A DNA stretch of 64,000 bases, taken from positions 1-64,000 of the forward strand of contig NZ_FTMB01000006.1 of assembly GCF_900155885.1 (NCBI RefSeq), read 5' to 3'. The DNA is from Rhizobium sp. RU20A. GTDB taxonomy: Bacteria; Pseudomonadota; Alphaproteobacteria; Rhizobiales; Rhizobiaceae. The notes under the pieces were generated by a model. That model was given only the letters and a program-made list of their open reading frames with translations. It was not told where the DNA came from and searched no databases. Within the stretch, counting starts at the first letter, position 1. Every line of letters starts with the position of its first letter. Positions 18,023-28,131 of this stretch are shown here, piece after piece. The translations under genes were made by a program, and so were the position numbers.

Positions 18023-19519
18023 ATGGCCCGCATCATTGAGACTGCTACCGGGATGGAGGCTCTGACCTTCGACGACGTGCTCCTGCAGCCCGGCCACTCC
18101 GAGGTCATGCCCGGCCAGACGAATGTCGCGACCCGCATCGCCCATGATTTCGAATTGAACCTGCCGATCCTTTCCTCCGCCATGGACACCGTGACGGAGG
18201 GGCGTCTTGCCATCGCCATGGCCCAGGCCGGCGGTCTCGGCGTCATCCATCGCAACCTGACGCCCGCCGAACAGGCCGAGGAAGTCCGCCAGGTCAAGAA
18301 GTTCGAAAGCGGCATGGTGGTCAACCCCGTCACCATCGGACCGGACGCAACGCTCGCCGACGCGCTCTCGCTGATGAAGATCCACGGCATTTCCGGCATT
18401 CCGGTCGTCGAAAACGCCTCTGCCGGCAAGGCCGGTCGCCTCGTCGGCATCCTCACCAATCGCGACGTGCGCTTTGCCTCCAACCCCGCCCAGAAGATTT
18501 ACGAACTCATGACCCGCGAGAACCTCGTGACGGTCAAGGAAAACGTCGATCAGGTCGAGGCCAAGCGCCTCTTGCATTCCCACCGGATCGAAAAGCTGCT
18601 GGTGGTGGATGGCGAAGGCCGCTGCGTCGGCCTCATCACCGTCAAGGACATCGAAAAGTCGCAGCTGAACCCGAACGCCTCCAAGGATGCGCAGGGGCGC
18701 CTGCGCGCTGCTGCCGCCATCTCCGTGGGTGACGATGGCTTCGAGCGCGCCGAGCGCCTCATCGATGCCGGCGTCGACCTCATCGTCGTCGACACCGCCC
18801 ACGGCCATTCGCAGCGCGTTCTCGACGCCGTCACCCGCGTCAAGAAGCTGTCGAACTCGGTGCGTATCATGGCCGGCAACGTCGCCACCGCCGATGGCAC
18901 CAAGGCGCTGATCGATGCCGGTGCCGACGCCGTCAAGGTCGGTATCGGTCCGGGCTCCATCTGCACCACGCGCATCGTCGCCGGCGTCGGCGTGCCGCAG
19001 CTTGCCGCCATCATGGCCTCCGTCGAGGCGGCGCAGGCCAACGACATTCCCGTCATTGCCGATGGCGGCATCAAGTTCTCCGGCGACCTCGCCAAGGCGA
19101 TTGCGGCCGGCGCCTCCGCCGTCATGATCGGCTCGCTGCTCGCCGGCACGGATGAAAGCCCGGGCGAGGTGTTCCTCTACCAGGGCCGCTCCTTCAAGGC
19201 CTATCGCGGCATGGGCTCCGTCGGCGCCATGGCGCGCGGCTCGGCCGACCGCTATTTCCAGGCGGAAGTGCGCGACACGCTGAAGCTGGTCCCTGAGGGC
19301 ATTGAGGGCCAGGTGCCCTACAAGGGCCCGGTCGGCGGCGTGCTGCACCAGCTGGCCGGTGGCCTCAAGGCCTCCATGGGCTATGTCGGCGGCAAGGACA
19401 TCAAGGACTTCCAGGAAAAGGCCACCTTCGTGCGCATCTCCGGTGCCGGCCTTCGCGAAAGCCACGCCCATGACGTGACGATCACCCGCGAAAGCCCGAA
19501 CTACCCCGGCGCCGTCTGA
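18023..19519 (+). CDS. guaB: Inosine-5'-monophosphate dehydrogenase
   Basis: Oxidises IMP to XMP with NAD+, the committed step of guanine nucleotide synthesis. 498 residues. The start at 18023 ([24 protein letters not shown], split) has AAGGA upstream; the open frame reaches further 5' but that part is not conserved-looking. The tandem CBS module is at ~95-215 ([12 protein letters not shown]..., [18 protein letters not shown]). The catalytic Cys is in GPGSICTTR, and the mobile flap region contains [15 protein letters not shown] hairpin at 19543-19576 follows. Confidence 0.97.
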   Translation: MARIIETATGMEALTFDDVLLQPGHSEVMPGQTNVATRIAHDFELNLPILSSAMDTVTEGRLAIAMAQAGGLGVIHRNLTPAEQAEEVRQVKKFESGMVVNPVTIGPDATLADALSLMKIHGISGIPVVENASAGKAGRLVGILTNRDVRFASNPAQKIYELMTRENLVTVKENVDQVEAKRLLHSHRIEKLLVVDGEGRCVGLITVKDIEKSQLNPNASKDAQGRLRAAAAISVGDDGFERAERLIDAGVDLIVVDTAHGHSQRVLDAVTRVKKLSNSVRIMAGNVATADGTKALIDAGADAVKVGIGPGSICTTRIVAGVGVPQLAAIMASVEAAQANDIPVIADGGIKFSGDLAKAIAAGASAVMIGSLLAGTDESPGEVFLYQGRSFKAYRGMGSVGAMARGSADRYFQAEVRDTLKLVPEGIEGQVPYKGPVGGVLHQLAGGLKASMGYVGGKDIKDFQEKATFVRISGAGLRESHAHDVTITRESPNYPGAV

Positions 19520-19542
19520 TCCCACTTCCTCCAAAGCCTTGT

Positions 19543-19576
19543 AAGGCCGCGTCTTCTTAACCAAGGCGCGGCCTTT
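19543..19576 (+). terminator. Hairpin after guaB
   Basis: AAGGCCGCG at 19543-19551 pairs with CGCGGCCTT at 19567-19575, with a 15-nt loop. The T-run directly after is short, so termination may be weak. Confidence 0.55.
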
Positions 19577-19673
19577 CCCATTCCCCCCTTTTTTGGGCGT
19601 TGCCAGCAAGTGCTAACATTCGACAAATTGGTGGTATGGCGCTGTTTGGGGGCGCCCTACTGAGGGAAATCGA

Positions 19674-20039
19674 ATGTTCAAGACACTCATCACGGCGGCG
19701 GCGCTCAGCCTCGCCGCATCGACGGCCGCTTTTGCCGTGGACGTCACCGCAGGCACCTACGATGTCGAAGGCACCAATCTCGACGGTTCCGCCTATAGCG
19801 GCACGGCCACCATTTCGCTGGAAAGCGATACGACCTGCTCGATCACCTGGGAAACCGGCGGTACGACCTCGCACGGCATCTGCATGCTTTACGACGACGC
19901 CTTCGCGGCCGGTTACGTCCTGCAGGATGCCGTTGGCCTCGTCGTTTACAAGGTCGAGCCCGGGGGCGTTCTCGAAGGCGGCTGGACGATCACCGGCAAG
20001 TCGGGCTCCGGCACCGAAACGCTGACCCTGCGCAAGTAA
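19674..20039 (+). CDS. Small exported hypothetical protein
   Basis: 121 residues with a clear Sec signal peptide (MFKTLITAAALSLAASTAAFA, cleavage after AFA at about residue 21). The mature ~100 residues are beta-rich (GTYDVEGTNLDGSAYSGTATI, TCSITWETGG, GGWTITGKSGSG) with two cysteines that could pair in the periplasm. Conserved-looking but no named family recognised. GGGAAAT precedes the ATG. It is followed by a strong terminator and so is probably monocistronic. Confidence 0.75.
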   Translation: MFKTLITAAALSLAASTAAFAVDVTAGTYDVEGTNLDGSAYSGTATISLESDTTCSITWETGGTTSHGICMLYDDAFAAGYVLQDAVGLVVYKVEPGGVLEGGWTITGKSGSGTETLTLRK

Positions 20040-20070
20040 GCGCAAGGCCCGCACCGCAGTTTACGCCGTG

Positions 20071-20105
20071 AAGCCGTGCCCGGCCGGGCACGGCTTCGTC
20101 GTTTT
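20071..20105 (+). terminator. Intrinsic terminator after the small exported protein
   Basis: AAGCCGTGCCCGG-CCGGGCACGGCTT (20071-20096) is a perfect palindrome, followed by CGTCGTTTT. Confidence 0.75.
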
Positions 20106-20185
20106 GCCGGGGCAGGGGCCGCAACAGGCGTTTTTCTTGCCCGCGGGTTGCGCTACATCTCCCGCACCCAAGAAGGAGATGCCCT

Positions 20186-20611
20186 GTGACTGTTCTTTCC
20201 CCCGCCTACCTGTTCTGGCCGATGTTCGCCCATGTGCTGCTGGTGCTCGTGGTCTTCATGCTTCTGTCGAAGCAGCGGGTCGGTGCCGTCCGGGCGGGGC
20301 GCGCCAAGGTGTCCCAGTTCAAGGACAACAGGGAGGAGCCGGTCGAAAGCCTTGCCGCGAAGAACAACATCGCCAACCAGTTCGAAGTGCCGGTGCTCTT
20401 CCATATCGCCTGCATCCAGTTGCAGCTCTTCGATGCGGTGACACTGCCGGCCGCTGTTCTCGCCTGGCTGTTCGTCATCAGCCGCTATGCCCATGCCGCC
20501 ATCCACCTGACGTCCAACCGCGTGCTCTTCCGCCGCCGCGCCTTCATCGCCAGCCTTGTCTTCACCGTCGCCCTCTGGCTGCTGCTCGCTGTCCGCCTCG
20601 CCATGGGCTGA
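20186..20611 (+). CDS. MAPEG family membrane protein
   Basis: 141 residues with four hydrophobic helices (first at ~8-28, last at ~120-138), the topology of the MAPEG family (membrane-associated proteins in eicosanoid and glutathione metabolism). The loop after TM1 and the NQFEVPVLFH stretch in TM2 match the family pattern of NxxExxP. Some bacterial members have glutathione transferase or peroxidase activity; the substrate here is unknown. It starts at GTG 20186, 7 nt after AAGAAGGAG. Confidence 0.82.
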   Translation: MTVLSPAYLFWPMFAHVLLVLVVFMLLSKQRVGAVRAGRAKVSQFKDNREEPVESLAAKNNIANQFEVPVLFHIACIQLQLFDAVTLPAAVLAWLFVISRYAHAAIHLTSNRVLFRRRAFIASLVFTVALWLLLAVRLAMG

Positions 20612-20721
20612 CGAGTGCCATCACAGCCGCGCTGTCGTTGACGCCGATCAATGGCGACGTCCCGTTCCGATGCTACGTCTCGGCCGACAGCAACGGGCAG
20701 CAGGGCTGCGAGGAGACGACG

Positions 20722-21750
20722 ATGGCAGGGATGATGAAGGCCGCAGTGGTGCGTGAATTCGGCAAGCCACTGACGATCGAGGAGCGCCCGATCCCCACCC
20801 CGGGGCCGGGTCAGATTCTGGTGCGCTACGCCGCCACCGGCGTTTGCCACACCGACCTTCACGCCGCCAATGGCGATTGGCCGGTCAAGCCCAATCCGCC
20901 TTTCATTCCCGGCCATGAGGGCGTCGGCCACGTCGCCGCGCTCGGCGCCGGCGTCACCGGTATCAAGGAGGGGGATCGTGTCGGCGTTCCCTGGCTGCAC
21001 ACCGCCTGCGGCTGCTGCTCGCCCTGCCGCACCGGCTGGGAAACGCTCTGCGGCAGCCAGAAGAACACCGGCTATTCGCTTGACGGCACCTTCGCGCAAT
21101 ATGGTCTGGCCGATCCCGCCTTCGTCGGCCGTCTGCCGGATACCCTCGACTTCGGCCCTGCCGCACCGGTCCTGTGTGCAGGTGTCACGGTCTACAAGGG
21201 ATTGAAGGAAACGGAAGTGCGCCCCGGCGAGTGGGTCGTCATTTCCGGCATTGGCGGCCTCGGCCACCTCGCCGTGCAATATGCCAAGGCGATGGGCATG
21301 CATGTGGTCGCCGCCGATATCTTCGATGAAAAGCTGGCGCTCGCGACAAGGCTCGGCGCCGACCTCACCGTCAATGGCCGTGATGCGGATGCCGTCGCCA
21401 AGGTGCAGGCCGCGACCGGCGGCGTGCATGGCGCGCTCGTCACCGCCGTTTCACCCAAAGCCATGGAGCAGGCCTTCGGCTTCCTGCGCTCGAAGGGCAC
21501 GATGGCGCTGGTCGGCCTGCCGCCAGGCTTCCTTGCTCTGCCGGTCTTCGACACCGTGCTGAAGCGCATCACGGTGCGTGGCTCCATCGTCGGCACCCGG
21601 CAGGATCTGGAAGAGTCGCTGGCCTTCGCCGGGGAAGGGAAGGTCGCTTCGCACTTCTCGTGGGACAAGCTCGAAAACATCAATGCCATCTTCCACCGCA
21701 TGGAAGAAGGACAGATCGACGGCCGCATCGTGCTCGATCTGGCAGCCTGA
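20722..21750 (+). CDS. Zinc-dependent alcohol dehydrogenase (AdhP type)
   Basis: 342 residues, the size of AdhP-like MDR enzymes that interconvert alcohols and aldehydes with NAD(H). The catalytic zinc ligands are Cys in TGVCHTDLH and His in GHEGVGHV plus a later Cys (PVLCAGVTVYK). The structural zinc loop has four Cys in CGCCSPCRTGWETLC. The Rossmann motif is ISGIGGLGHLAVQYAKAMG. The start ATG 20722 has GAGGAGA upstream. A 265-bp gap and then an orphan terminator follow. Confidence 0.93.
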   Translation: MAGMMKAAVVREFGKPLTIEERPIPTPGPGQILVRYAATGVCHTDLHAANGDWPVKPNPPFIPGHEGVGHVAALGAGVTGIKEGDRVGVPWLHTACGCCSPCRTGWETLCGSQKNTGYSLDGTFAQYGLADPAFVGRLPDTLDFGPAAPVLCAGVTVYKGLKETEVRPGEWVVISGIGGLGHLAVQYAKAMGMHVVAADIFDEKLALATRLGADLTVNGRDADAVAKVQAATGGVHGALVTAVSPKAMEQAFGFLRSKGTMALVGLPPGFLALPVFDTVLKRITVRGSIVGTRQDLEESLAFAGEGKVASHFSWDKLENINAIFHRMEEGQIDGRIVLDLAA

Positions 21751-22015
21751 CACGCAGGGAAGGCGAGAGGCGACTCGCGTTAAACCTGTGTTGGCAATCC
21801 AAGGAATACTGCTGCCAGAAGGAGAGGGGCTGCATCTGCCTCCTTAACCTTAACCGATCAGTCACCATGACAGCACCAAAAATGGCGCGTTTGCCGGCTT
21901 TTGGTCTGTCGGAAGCTGGAGTAGGTTCCGGCCGATCGCGTTGGGCGGTATATGCAGTGTTTCCACTACGGGTTTTGTAGGCGTTTTCGAAAGTCCGGTT
22001 ATTTTAGTAAGGGTC
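21751..22015. other. Intergenic region between adh and the orphan terminator
   Basis: No gene seen. It is lower in GC than its surroundings and includes AGAAGGAGAGG at about 21815 without a plausible ORF after it. Because it ends in a strong plus-strand terminator well away from adh, it could encode a small RNA or be a long 3' UTR. Confidence 0.35.
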
Positions 22016-22058
22016 GGCCGCGGTGCATCCCTGGATGCCCGCGGCCTGTTTCATTTTG
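22016..22058 (+). terminator. Strong intrinsic terminator on the plus strand
   Basis: GGCCGCGGTGCATCC (22016-22030) pairs with GGATGCCCGCGGCC (22033-22046) around a 2-nt loop with one bulge, followed by TGTTTCATTTT. On the minus strand no T-run follows, so it serves plus-strand transcription. Confidence 0.75.
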
Positions 22059-22104
22059 CAGCAGAGTGTCTCGTTTTGAGGCAAGGACAACCCCCCGGCG
22101 GGCC

Positions 22105-23055
22105 TCACCAGCCGGGCAGCATGTGGCTCTGTCGCAAGCGCGGATAGCGCGGCAGCCCCTTGAGGTCGTTTTCGATCTCTTCGCTCACCGTGTTCGGCGT
22201 GATGTTGTCGAGGCAGGCCGTGATGTGGTTGGTGATCGCATTGGATAGCGAGGGCGACAATCCCGGCCGCTTCATGATGCCGATCTGCACCGGCGCCAGC
22301 GCAGGAAACCCATCCGCGACCGAGAGCACCTTCATGCCCGGACGCAGCGCCGATTCGGGCATCACCGACACCGCCATGCCGGCCAGAACGGCCGCGGCAA
22401 CGACGGTGGAGGACCAGCTCGTGAAGAGAACGGTATAGTCTTTCCCGGATGCATCCAGCGCCGAGCAGGCGGCCTGCCGCCATTGGCAATCGCGCCGTCC
22501 GACGGCGAGCGGCACCGGCGCGTTTTCCGGTAGCGGATGGTTGACCGAGCTCACCCAGCACAGCGGCTCGGTGCGCACCACGTCCGAGGCGCGCGCTCGC
22601 GGATTGTGCGTGACGAGGGCGATGTCGAGGTCGCCGCGCGCCAGCTTTTCGGCGAGATCCACCGAGGGCTCGCAGACGATGAACAGTTCGACATTCGGAT
22701 GCGTCTTGGCAAAGCGCATGATGATTTCCGGCATGTAGCGATCGGCATAATCATCCGGCGTGCCGATGCGCAACGTGCCCTCGAGACGATTGTCGTCGAA
22801 GGAGGCCATGGCCTCGTTGTTGAGGCGGATCATGCGGCGGGCAAAGTTCAAGAGCTTGTCGCCATCCACCGTCAGCCGGTTGCCGCGGCCATCCTTGACG
22901 AAGAGGGGTTTGCCGACGCGCTCTTCGAGGCGCCGCATTTGCATGGAAACGGCCGACTGCGTCTTGAACACGCGGTCGGCGGCCTTGGTGAAGCTGCCGG
23001 TATCGGCAATGGCGACGAAGGTCTGGAGCTGGTCGATGTCGAGGGGTGCGGACAT
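22105..23055 (-). CDS. LysR-family regulator (LrhA/LsrB-like)
   Basis: 316 residues. The winged HTH is at residues ~8-66 (LQTFVAIADTGSFTKAADRV, KTQSAVSMQMRRLEERVGKPLF), followed by the co-inducer domain with the typical IGTPDDYADRYMPEIIMRF opening. The sequence is of the LrhA/LsrB type known from rhizobia, where LsrB acts in oxidative stress and symbiosis; which paralogue this is cannot be settled here. It is divergent from the DUF1127 gene over 205 bp, and that shared region, with AT-rich TGATGGATATCATTAG at ~23078, is the likely operator. Confidence 0.88.
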   Translation of the reverse strand: MSAPLDIDQLQTFVAIADTGSFTKAADRVFKTQSAVSMQMRRLEERVGKPLFVKDGRGNRLTVDGDKLLNFARRMIRLNNEAMASFDDNRLEGTLRIGTPDDYADRYMPEIIMRFAKTHPNVELFIVCEPSVDLAEKLARGDLDIALVTHNPRARASDVVRTEPLCWVSSVNHPLPENAPVPLAVGRRDCQWRQAACSALDASGKDYTVLFTSWSSTVVAAAVLAGMAVSVMPESALRPGMKVLSVADGFPALAPVQIGIMKRPGLSPSLSNAITNHITACLDNITPNTVSEEIENDLKGLPRYPRLRQSHMLPGW

Positions 23056-23260
23056 GGGGAAGTGCCATCAGTTAAACTGATGGATATCATTAGAAACATT
23101 CGTTGGACTGATCAATACGGATTTGCGAAACCCGGCAGGCAAATCGCTGGCGGTCACCGGTCCGGGCTGCTGCCGATCTCCGGTCAAGCCCCGCCCATCC
23201 GCCCGGGCGGGGCTTTGCCCGACGCCGTTGTTTGAACCAGACCCTTGAAGGAGTTTCGTC

Positions 23261-23551
23261 ATGTCTGCGCCCCGTTCCGCCCTCGATCTCGCTGCGAGCA
23301 AGCCTGGTCTTGCGCTTCGCGCCATCGAGTTTGCCGGTGCGGTCACGAACCTTGTGCGCCGACTGCGAAACCGAAATGCGATGCTGGCCCTTGCGGATCT
23401 CAGCGAATCCCAGTTGCTTGACATCGGGCTGACGCGGGAGGACGTGCACAGCGCCGTCACCTCGTCCTTCTTTGCCAACACCGGCAGTCATCTGACGCGG
23501 GCCGCCCGCCTTCGCGCCAATGCCTACTATCAGGGCCTTCGCCAGCCCTGA
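23261..23551 (+). CDS. DUF1127 small protein
   Basis: 96 residues with the DUF1127 core NAMLALADLSESQLLDIGLTRED (split) at ~43-66. DUF1127 proteins are small, Arg-rich and in Agrobacterium and relatives affect phosphate, RNA turnover and stress traits. An Arg-rich stretch (LVRRLRNRN) precedes the core. The ATG at 23261 has TTGAAGGAG upstream. Divergent from the LysR gene and followed by a terminator. Confidence 0.85.
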   Translation: MSAPRSALDLAASKPGLALRAIEFAGAVTNLVRRLRNRNAMLALADLSESQLLDIGLTREDVHSAVTSSFFANTGSHLTRAARLRANAYYQGLRQP

Positions 23552-23652
23552 GCGAGGCTGACGGCAGAGGCCGTCTGAAAAGAATTTGCCGCGCCGTTAT
23601 CCGGCGCGGCTCCGATCCCCGCAGGGTTTTGAGCCAACGAACCCTGCCTCTT

Positions 23653-23693
23653 GCCCGGTGCCCGGTCCCAAGGCCGGCCATCGGGCTTTTTTT
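23653..23693 (+). terminator. Intrinsic terminator after the DUF1127 gene
   Basis: GCCCGGTGCCCGG pairs with CCGGCCATCGGGC (one mismatch, one wobble) followed by seven T at 23687-23693. It overlaps the stop codon of the convergent chemoreceptor gene. A further GC hairpin without T-run lies at 23588-23610. Confidence 0.7.
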
Positions 23694-25518
23694 ATGCGGC
23701 GCGCTGGTGCCGGCTCCGCTCCATCTCGGCCGAGGACTGTCCCCGACCGACGCGGAAGCTCGCGATCAGCCGCAGCAGGTCGCCGGTGTCGTTGGCGAGC
23801 ATTTCGGCCGAAGCCGTCGTCTCCTCCGCCATGGCGGCGTTCTGCTGGGTGGCGACGTCGAGCTGGTTGAGCGCGCTGGCGATGGAGCGCAGCGTCGTAT
23901 CCTGCTCGGCGGCGCTGTGGGCGATCTTCGAGACAATCTCGTTGGCGCCTGTGATCTGCGTCGAGATCCGCTTCAGCGCCTCGCCGGTCTCGCCGACCAG
24001 TTCCACGCCCTGGGCAACCTGCTGGCTGGAGCGCTGGATCTGTTCCTTGATCTCCTTGGCCGCAGCGGCGGAGCGCTGCGCAAGTTCGCGCACTTCCTGG
24101 GCAACGACCGCAAAGCCCTTGCCGCTTTCGCCGGCGCGTGCCGCCTCGACGCCGGCATTCAGCGCCAGAAGGTTGGTCTGGAAGGCGATCTCGTCGATGA
24201 CGCCGATGATCTTGCCGATTTCCTGCGCCGAGCTTTCGATGCCGCTCATCGCCGCAATGGCGCGGTTGACGATTTCGTCGCTCGAGTGCGTTTCCTCGCT
24301 GACGGTTGTCACCCGGCGTGCCGCATCGCGCGCGCCGTCCGCCGTCTGGCGCACGGCCACGGCGAGTTCGTCCATGGCGGCCGAGGTTTCCTCAAGGTTG
24401 GCGGCCTGGCGCTCCGTGCGCTGGGCGAGCTCGCCGGATGCCTTGCGGATTTCCTCCTTGCTGACACCGATATCCGCACCCTTGACGGACACGCGGCTCA
24501 TGGCCTCTTCGAGCCGCGTCAGCGCCTCGTTGAAGTTTTCGCGCAGCTGATGGTACTTCGGCCCGAGATCGTCGCACCGCACCGTCAGGTCGCCGGTGGC
24601 GAGCGTCGCCAGCGCCGAACCGATCGTGCCGACGGCATGGCTCTGCTGGCGGGCTTCTTCGAGCTGGAAGGCAACGCTTTTTTCGCGCTCGCTGCTGAGT
24701 TCCAGTTCCTGCTCGCGCTGGCGGGCGGCCAGCGCATGGCGCTCGCGGATCTTTTCCTGCAATTCGCCTGTGGCGCGCGCCATCATGCCGACCTCGTTGG
24801 CAAGATCGCCGTGCGGAATGGCGATCGTGACATTCTCGTCGGCAACGGCGCGCAGCGCCGTGTGAACGGAGCGCAGCGGCAGGGTGATGTTGCGGATGAC
24901 AAGCGTGGCGGCGATCAGGCCGAGCATGGCAACCACGATGCACAGCGATGCCGCCTTGATGATCTCGCCCTGAACATAGGTGTCCAGATCATCCATGTAG
25001 AGCCCGGTGACGACCACGAGGTTCCAGGGTGCGAAGGCCTGCGCATAGGCGGCCTTGCGGAAGTTATCGCCTTCCTGGCCCGGCTTCGGGCCGAAGAAGT
25101 CCACGCGCCCGCCCCCGGCAAAGCCGAGCTTCACCAATTCGTCGCGATAGGCAAAGCCGTTGCTGTCCGCCTTGCCCTTGAAGTTCTGCCCCACCCGCTT
25201 CGGATCGGGGTGGAAGAGCATGGTGACGTCCTTGTCATAGGCGAAGAAATAGCCATCCGGCGTGAACTTCATCGCCGCGATCGTCGCAAAGGCGTCCGCT
25301 CTGGCCTGATCCTGCGTCAGCGCACCCGCCTCGGCCTTCTTGTTGTACATCTCCATGACCGACAGGGCGGTCTCGACCTCGGTGCGCAGCATCTCGTAGC
25401 GCTGCTCGTAGATCGTTGCGGAGAAGGATCGGATCTGGAAAACCGACGCGGTCGCAAAGCCGGCCATCAGAAGGCCGACCAGCAGGTAGAGCGCCGAAGC
25501 GATTTTGAGATTTTTCAT
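23692..25518 (-). CDS. Methyl-accepting chemotaxis protein with a Cache domain
   Basis: 608 residues from ATG 25518, which has GTGGGGGC upstream. TM1 is at ~7-27, a single Cache ligand domain follows ([32 protein letters not shown]), TM2 is at ~190-210, then HAMP and the cytoplasmic signalling coiled coil. The hairpin tip ([19 protein letters not shown]) that contacts CheA/CheW is intact. There is no C-terminal pentapeptide for CheR/CheB docking. It senses a periplasmic ligand, possibly a carboxylate as in other sCache_2 receptors, and feeds the flagellar chemotaxis pathway. Confidence 0.93.
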   Translation of the reverse strand: MKNLKIASALYLLVGLLMAGFATASVFQIRSFSATIYEQRYEMLRTEVETALSVMEMYNKKAEAGALTQDQARADAFATIAAMKFTPDGYFFAYDKDVTMLFHPDPKRVGQNFKGKADSNGFAYRDELVKLGFAGGGRVDFFGPKPGQEGDNFRKAAYAQAFAPWNLVVVTGLYMDDLDTYVQGEIIKAASLCIVVAMLGLIAATLVIRNITLPLRSVHTALRAVADENVTIAIPHGDLANEVGMMARATGELQEKIRERHALAARQREQELELSSEREKSVAFQLEEARQQSHAVGTIGSALATLATGDLTVRCDDLGPKYHQLRENFNEALTRLEEAMSRVSVKGADIGVSKEEIRKASGELAQRTERQAANLEETSAAMDELAVAVRQTADGARDAARRVTTVSEETHSSDEIVNRAIAAMSGIESSAQEIGKIIGVIDEIAFQTNLLALNAGVEAARAGESGKGFAVVAQEVRELAQRSAAAAKEIKEQIQRSSQQVAQGVELVGETGEALKRISTQITGANEIVSKIAHSAAEQDTTLRSIASALNQLDVATQQNAAMAEETTASAEMLANDTGDLLRLIASFRVGRGQSSAEMERSRHQRAA

Positions 25519-25748
25519 ACATGCCCCCACGCATTGAGTGGCATGAATGTAACGGTAAGAGTTAAAATTGTACTTAATCAAATTGGATGCATCGTCGGAG
25601 GGCGGTTGTCGAAAGACCTGAAGTCATTTTCCCCGTGGAGGTCTTTTCTGTACCGCGCCCGTCAAGCAATGACAGGCCAGTTTTGTTGTGATTTACTACA
25701 AATCACACGGGATGATGGCGCGCCACGTGCCTGGGATACGCTTGCGTC

Positions 25749-26642
25749 TCAGGCCGTGCCCTCCGGCTTCCCCTTGCCCATATAGGTTTCGAGCAGGCCG
25801 TCGAACTGCTTCTGGTATTCCTTCTGGGCAGCAATGCCGCTGTCGAACATGGCGTTGAAGAAGGCGCCCATCTGCTCGCTCGCACTCGCTTCGCCAGAGG
25901 CCGCCTGCGGTTTGGCTTCGGGTTTTGCGGTCGGCTGGGCCGTTTCCTGGGGCTCGGCCGCTTTGGCGGCGGTGGCAAGAAAATCCTGATAGGCTTTGAC
26001 GAAGGGGTTGCCGGCAAAAAGATCGGGCTCGGGTTTCTTCTCCGGTACGGTTCCCATGCCGAAAAAACCCTGCATGGCCTGGGTAAAGGGGTTGTCGAAG
26101 GGGTTTGCAGGCGCCGCCGGCTTCTGCTGCAGTCCGGCCGCCTCCATGAAGGGGCGCATCATCGCCGCGTAGGGGTTTTCCGGTGTCGACTGGGCGGCCT
26201 GACCACCCATCTGGCCGAACGGCGCCATCATCTGCTTGAAGAAGCCGCCCATCAGGGCGCTCGCGACCACCGGCAGCATCTGCTTGTAGATTTCCTGGCC
26301 GATGCCGGTCATCTGCGCGGCCTGCGCGGCAATGGCGCGCGACACGTCCTTCGAGCCGAAGAGGCGGCCGAGCGCCGCGTTGCCGTCATCGATACCCTGC
26401 GGGGAGAAGGCGCGGGCGAGATCCTCGAAATAGGGCGCATAATTGCCGCTCGCCATGGCGGCCAGAAGCGGCGTGAAGTCCATCGGGTTGGTCGCCTGCC
26501 GCTTCAGTGCGGAGGAAAAGGCCGGCATCAGCGCCTCGGTCGCAAGCCGCGCTTGCTCCTGCGCCAGACCGAACTGGCGGGCCATCATGTCCACGGCCTT
26601 GCCGTTCTGCGCCTGCATCATCATGTCGTAGAGTGGCAGCAT
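25749..26642 (-). CDS. DUF937-like Ala/Met/Gln-rich protein
   Basis: 297 residues from ATG 26642 (MLPLYDMMMQAQNGKAVDMMARQFGL, split). The first ~130 residues resemble DUF937: repeated helical segments with Gly-Lys-Asp turns. The middle is rich in Met, Gly and Gln (KQMMAPFGQMGGQ), and the C-terminal third is Pro/Ala/Glu-rich and probably disordered. No signal peptide. Function unknown. It is downstream of gshA on the same strand, 116 bp away. Confidence 0.65.
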   Translation of the reverse strand: MLPLYDMMMQAQNGKAVDMMARQFGLAQEQARLATEALMPAFSSALKRQATNPMDFTPLLAAMASGNYAPYFEDLARAFSPQGIDDGNAALGRLFGSKDVSRAIAAQAAQMTGIGQEIYKQMLPVVASALMGGFFKQMMAPFGQMGGQAAQSTPENPYAAMMRPFMEAAGLQQKPAAPANPFDNPFTQAMQGFFGMGTVPEKKPEPDLFAGNPFVKAYQDFLATAAKAAEPQETAQPTAKPEAKPQAASGEASASEQMGAFFNAMFDSGIAAQKEYQKQFDGLLETYMGKGKPEGTA

Positions 26643-26757
26643 TCCGATTCCCCTCGCATCGCCCGGTTCACCCGGTTCATTGCGCACTATAGGGCAATTC
26701 GGCGGTGGCAAAACCGCTTTTGTCACGGATTGGCGGTCATCCCCGAGGGAATGCGGC

Positions 26758-28131
26758 TCAGTACTGGAATTCGCTGAAGATCGGCTCCACCGAACCGTTC
26801 CAGCGACCCTTGTAAAGGCCGAGCAACTCCTCCGCGAGCGTCATGCGCCGCGCGACCATCTCGTCGAGCGGGGCAAGGAAGATGGTTTCATCCACGCCAT
26901 CCCCGTTCAGCCGGGCGCGGTTCTTGAGGCCGAGCCGGGAGATGGCGAGGATGTCGCGCGCCACCGACCAGAGATCGCGCCCGCGCACCATGGCGGAAAG
27001 CCCCTCGGCCGGCACGGCGTTGCGCAGCGACAGTGCGTCCTCGTAGGACCAGTCCTTTACCGCGTCCTCGGCCGCATCGAGCGCCGCATCGTCGTAGAGA
27101 AGGCCGACCCAGAAGGCCGGTAGGGCACAGATGCGCCGCCACGGACCGCCATCGGCGCCACGCATCTCCAGGAAGCGCTTCAGCCGCACGTCCGGAAAGA
27201 GCGTGGAAAGGTGGTTGGTCCAGTCGCCCATGGTGGGCTGCCATTCGGCGAGCGTGCCCTTCAGCGCGCCGTCCATGAACTGGCGGAAGGTGATGTGCGT
27301 GCAGTCGTGATAGACGCCGTCGCGCACCACGAAATACATGGGCACATCGAGCGCCCAGCGCGCGTAGTCCTCAAAGCCGAAGTTCGGCGCGAAAAACGCC
27401 TCCAGCATGCCCGAACGCTGGTTGTCCGTGTCGCGCCAGATGTCGCCGCGCCAGGATTGCAGCCCGTTCGGGCGGCCGTCGGTAAAGGGCGAACTCGCAA
27501 ACAGCGCGGTCGCCAGCGGTTGCAGCTTCAGCGACACCTGCATCTTCCGGCGCATGTCGGCCTCGGAGGAGAAGTCGAGATTCACCTGGATCGTGCAGGT
27601 GCGATACATCATGTCGAGCCCCTGCGAGCCGACCTTCGGCATGTAGCGCGACATGATGCCGTAGCGCGACTTCGGCATGCGCGGCGTTTGCTCAAGCGTC
27701 CACTTCGGGCTGCCGCCGATGCCGAGAAAACCGATCCCGAGCGGCTCGGCGATCGCCTTGACGGCCGCGAGGTGCTCGTTGGATTCCTTGCAGGTCTGGT
27801 GCAGCGTCTCCAGCGGCGCACCCGAAAGCTCGAACTGGCCGCCTGGCTCCAGCGAGATCGCGCCGCCGCCCGACGTTGCGGCAAGGCCGATGATCCTGCC
27901 GGCATCGTCGATCGGCTCCCAGCCGGTTCTTTCCTGAAGCTGGCGCAGGATCGTCTCGATCCCGGCTGCGCCCTCATAGGGCACGGGGGCATTGTCCGCC
28001 TTGAAGAAAACGAATTTCTCGTGCTCCGTCCCGATCCGGAAGGCATCCTTCGGCTTGCTGCCTTCGGCCATGTGCGCGGCGAGTTCGCTGAGGGAGGAAA
28101 CCGGCGTCAGGTCGGTGGTATCTCGGGCCAT
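26758..28131 (-). CDS. gshA: Glutamate-cysteine ligase, plant/proteobacterial type
   Basis: ATP-dependent first step of glutathione synthesis. 457 residues, the usual size of the alphaproteobacterial/plant class. Visible family blocks are IGTEHEKFVF near residue 35, SLEPGGQFELSGAPLETLHQ near 95-115, and RYGIMSRYMPKVGSQGLDMMYRTCTIQVNLDF in two pieces near 160-190. The start ATG at 28129-28131 is chosen over a 12-codon extension. Downstream GST, MAPEG and GFA-type genes elsewhere in the window could use its product. Confidence 0.95.
   Translation of the reverse strand: MARDTTDLTPVSSLSELAAHMAEGSKPKDAFRIGTEHEKFVFFKADNAPVPYEGAAGIETILRQLQERTGWEPIDDAGRIIGLAATSGGGAISLEPGGQFELSGAPLETLHQTCKESNEHLAAVKAIAEPLGIGFLGIGGSPKWTLEQTPRMPKSRYGIMSRYMPKVGSQGLDMMYRTCTIQVNLDFSSEADMRRKMQVSLKLQPLATALFASSPFTDGRPNGLQSWRGDIWRDTDNQRSGMLEAFFAPNFGFEDYARWALDVPMYFVVRDGVYHDCTHITFRQFMDGALKGTLAEWQPTMGDWTNHLSTLFPDVRLKRFLEMRGADGGPWRRICALPAFWVGLLYDDAALDAAEDAVKDWSYEDALSLRNAVPAEGLSAMVRGRDLWSVARDILAISRLGLKNRARLNGDGVDETIFLAPLDEMVARRMTLAEELLGLYKGRWNGSVEPIFSEFQY

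Noticed and set aside
17924-19609. 561-codon minus-strand ORF opposite guaB
   Set aside because: guaB is complete on the plus strand.
23629-25785. 718-codon plus-strand ORF opposite the chemoreceptor gene
   Set aside because: The minus strand encodes a complete MCP with Cache, HAMP and signalling tip; the opposite frame is a shadow of high GC.
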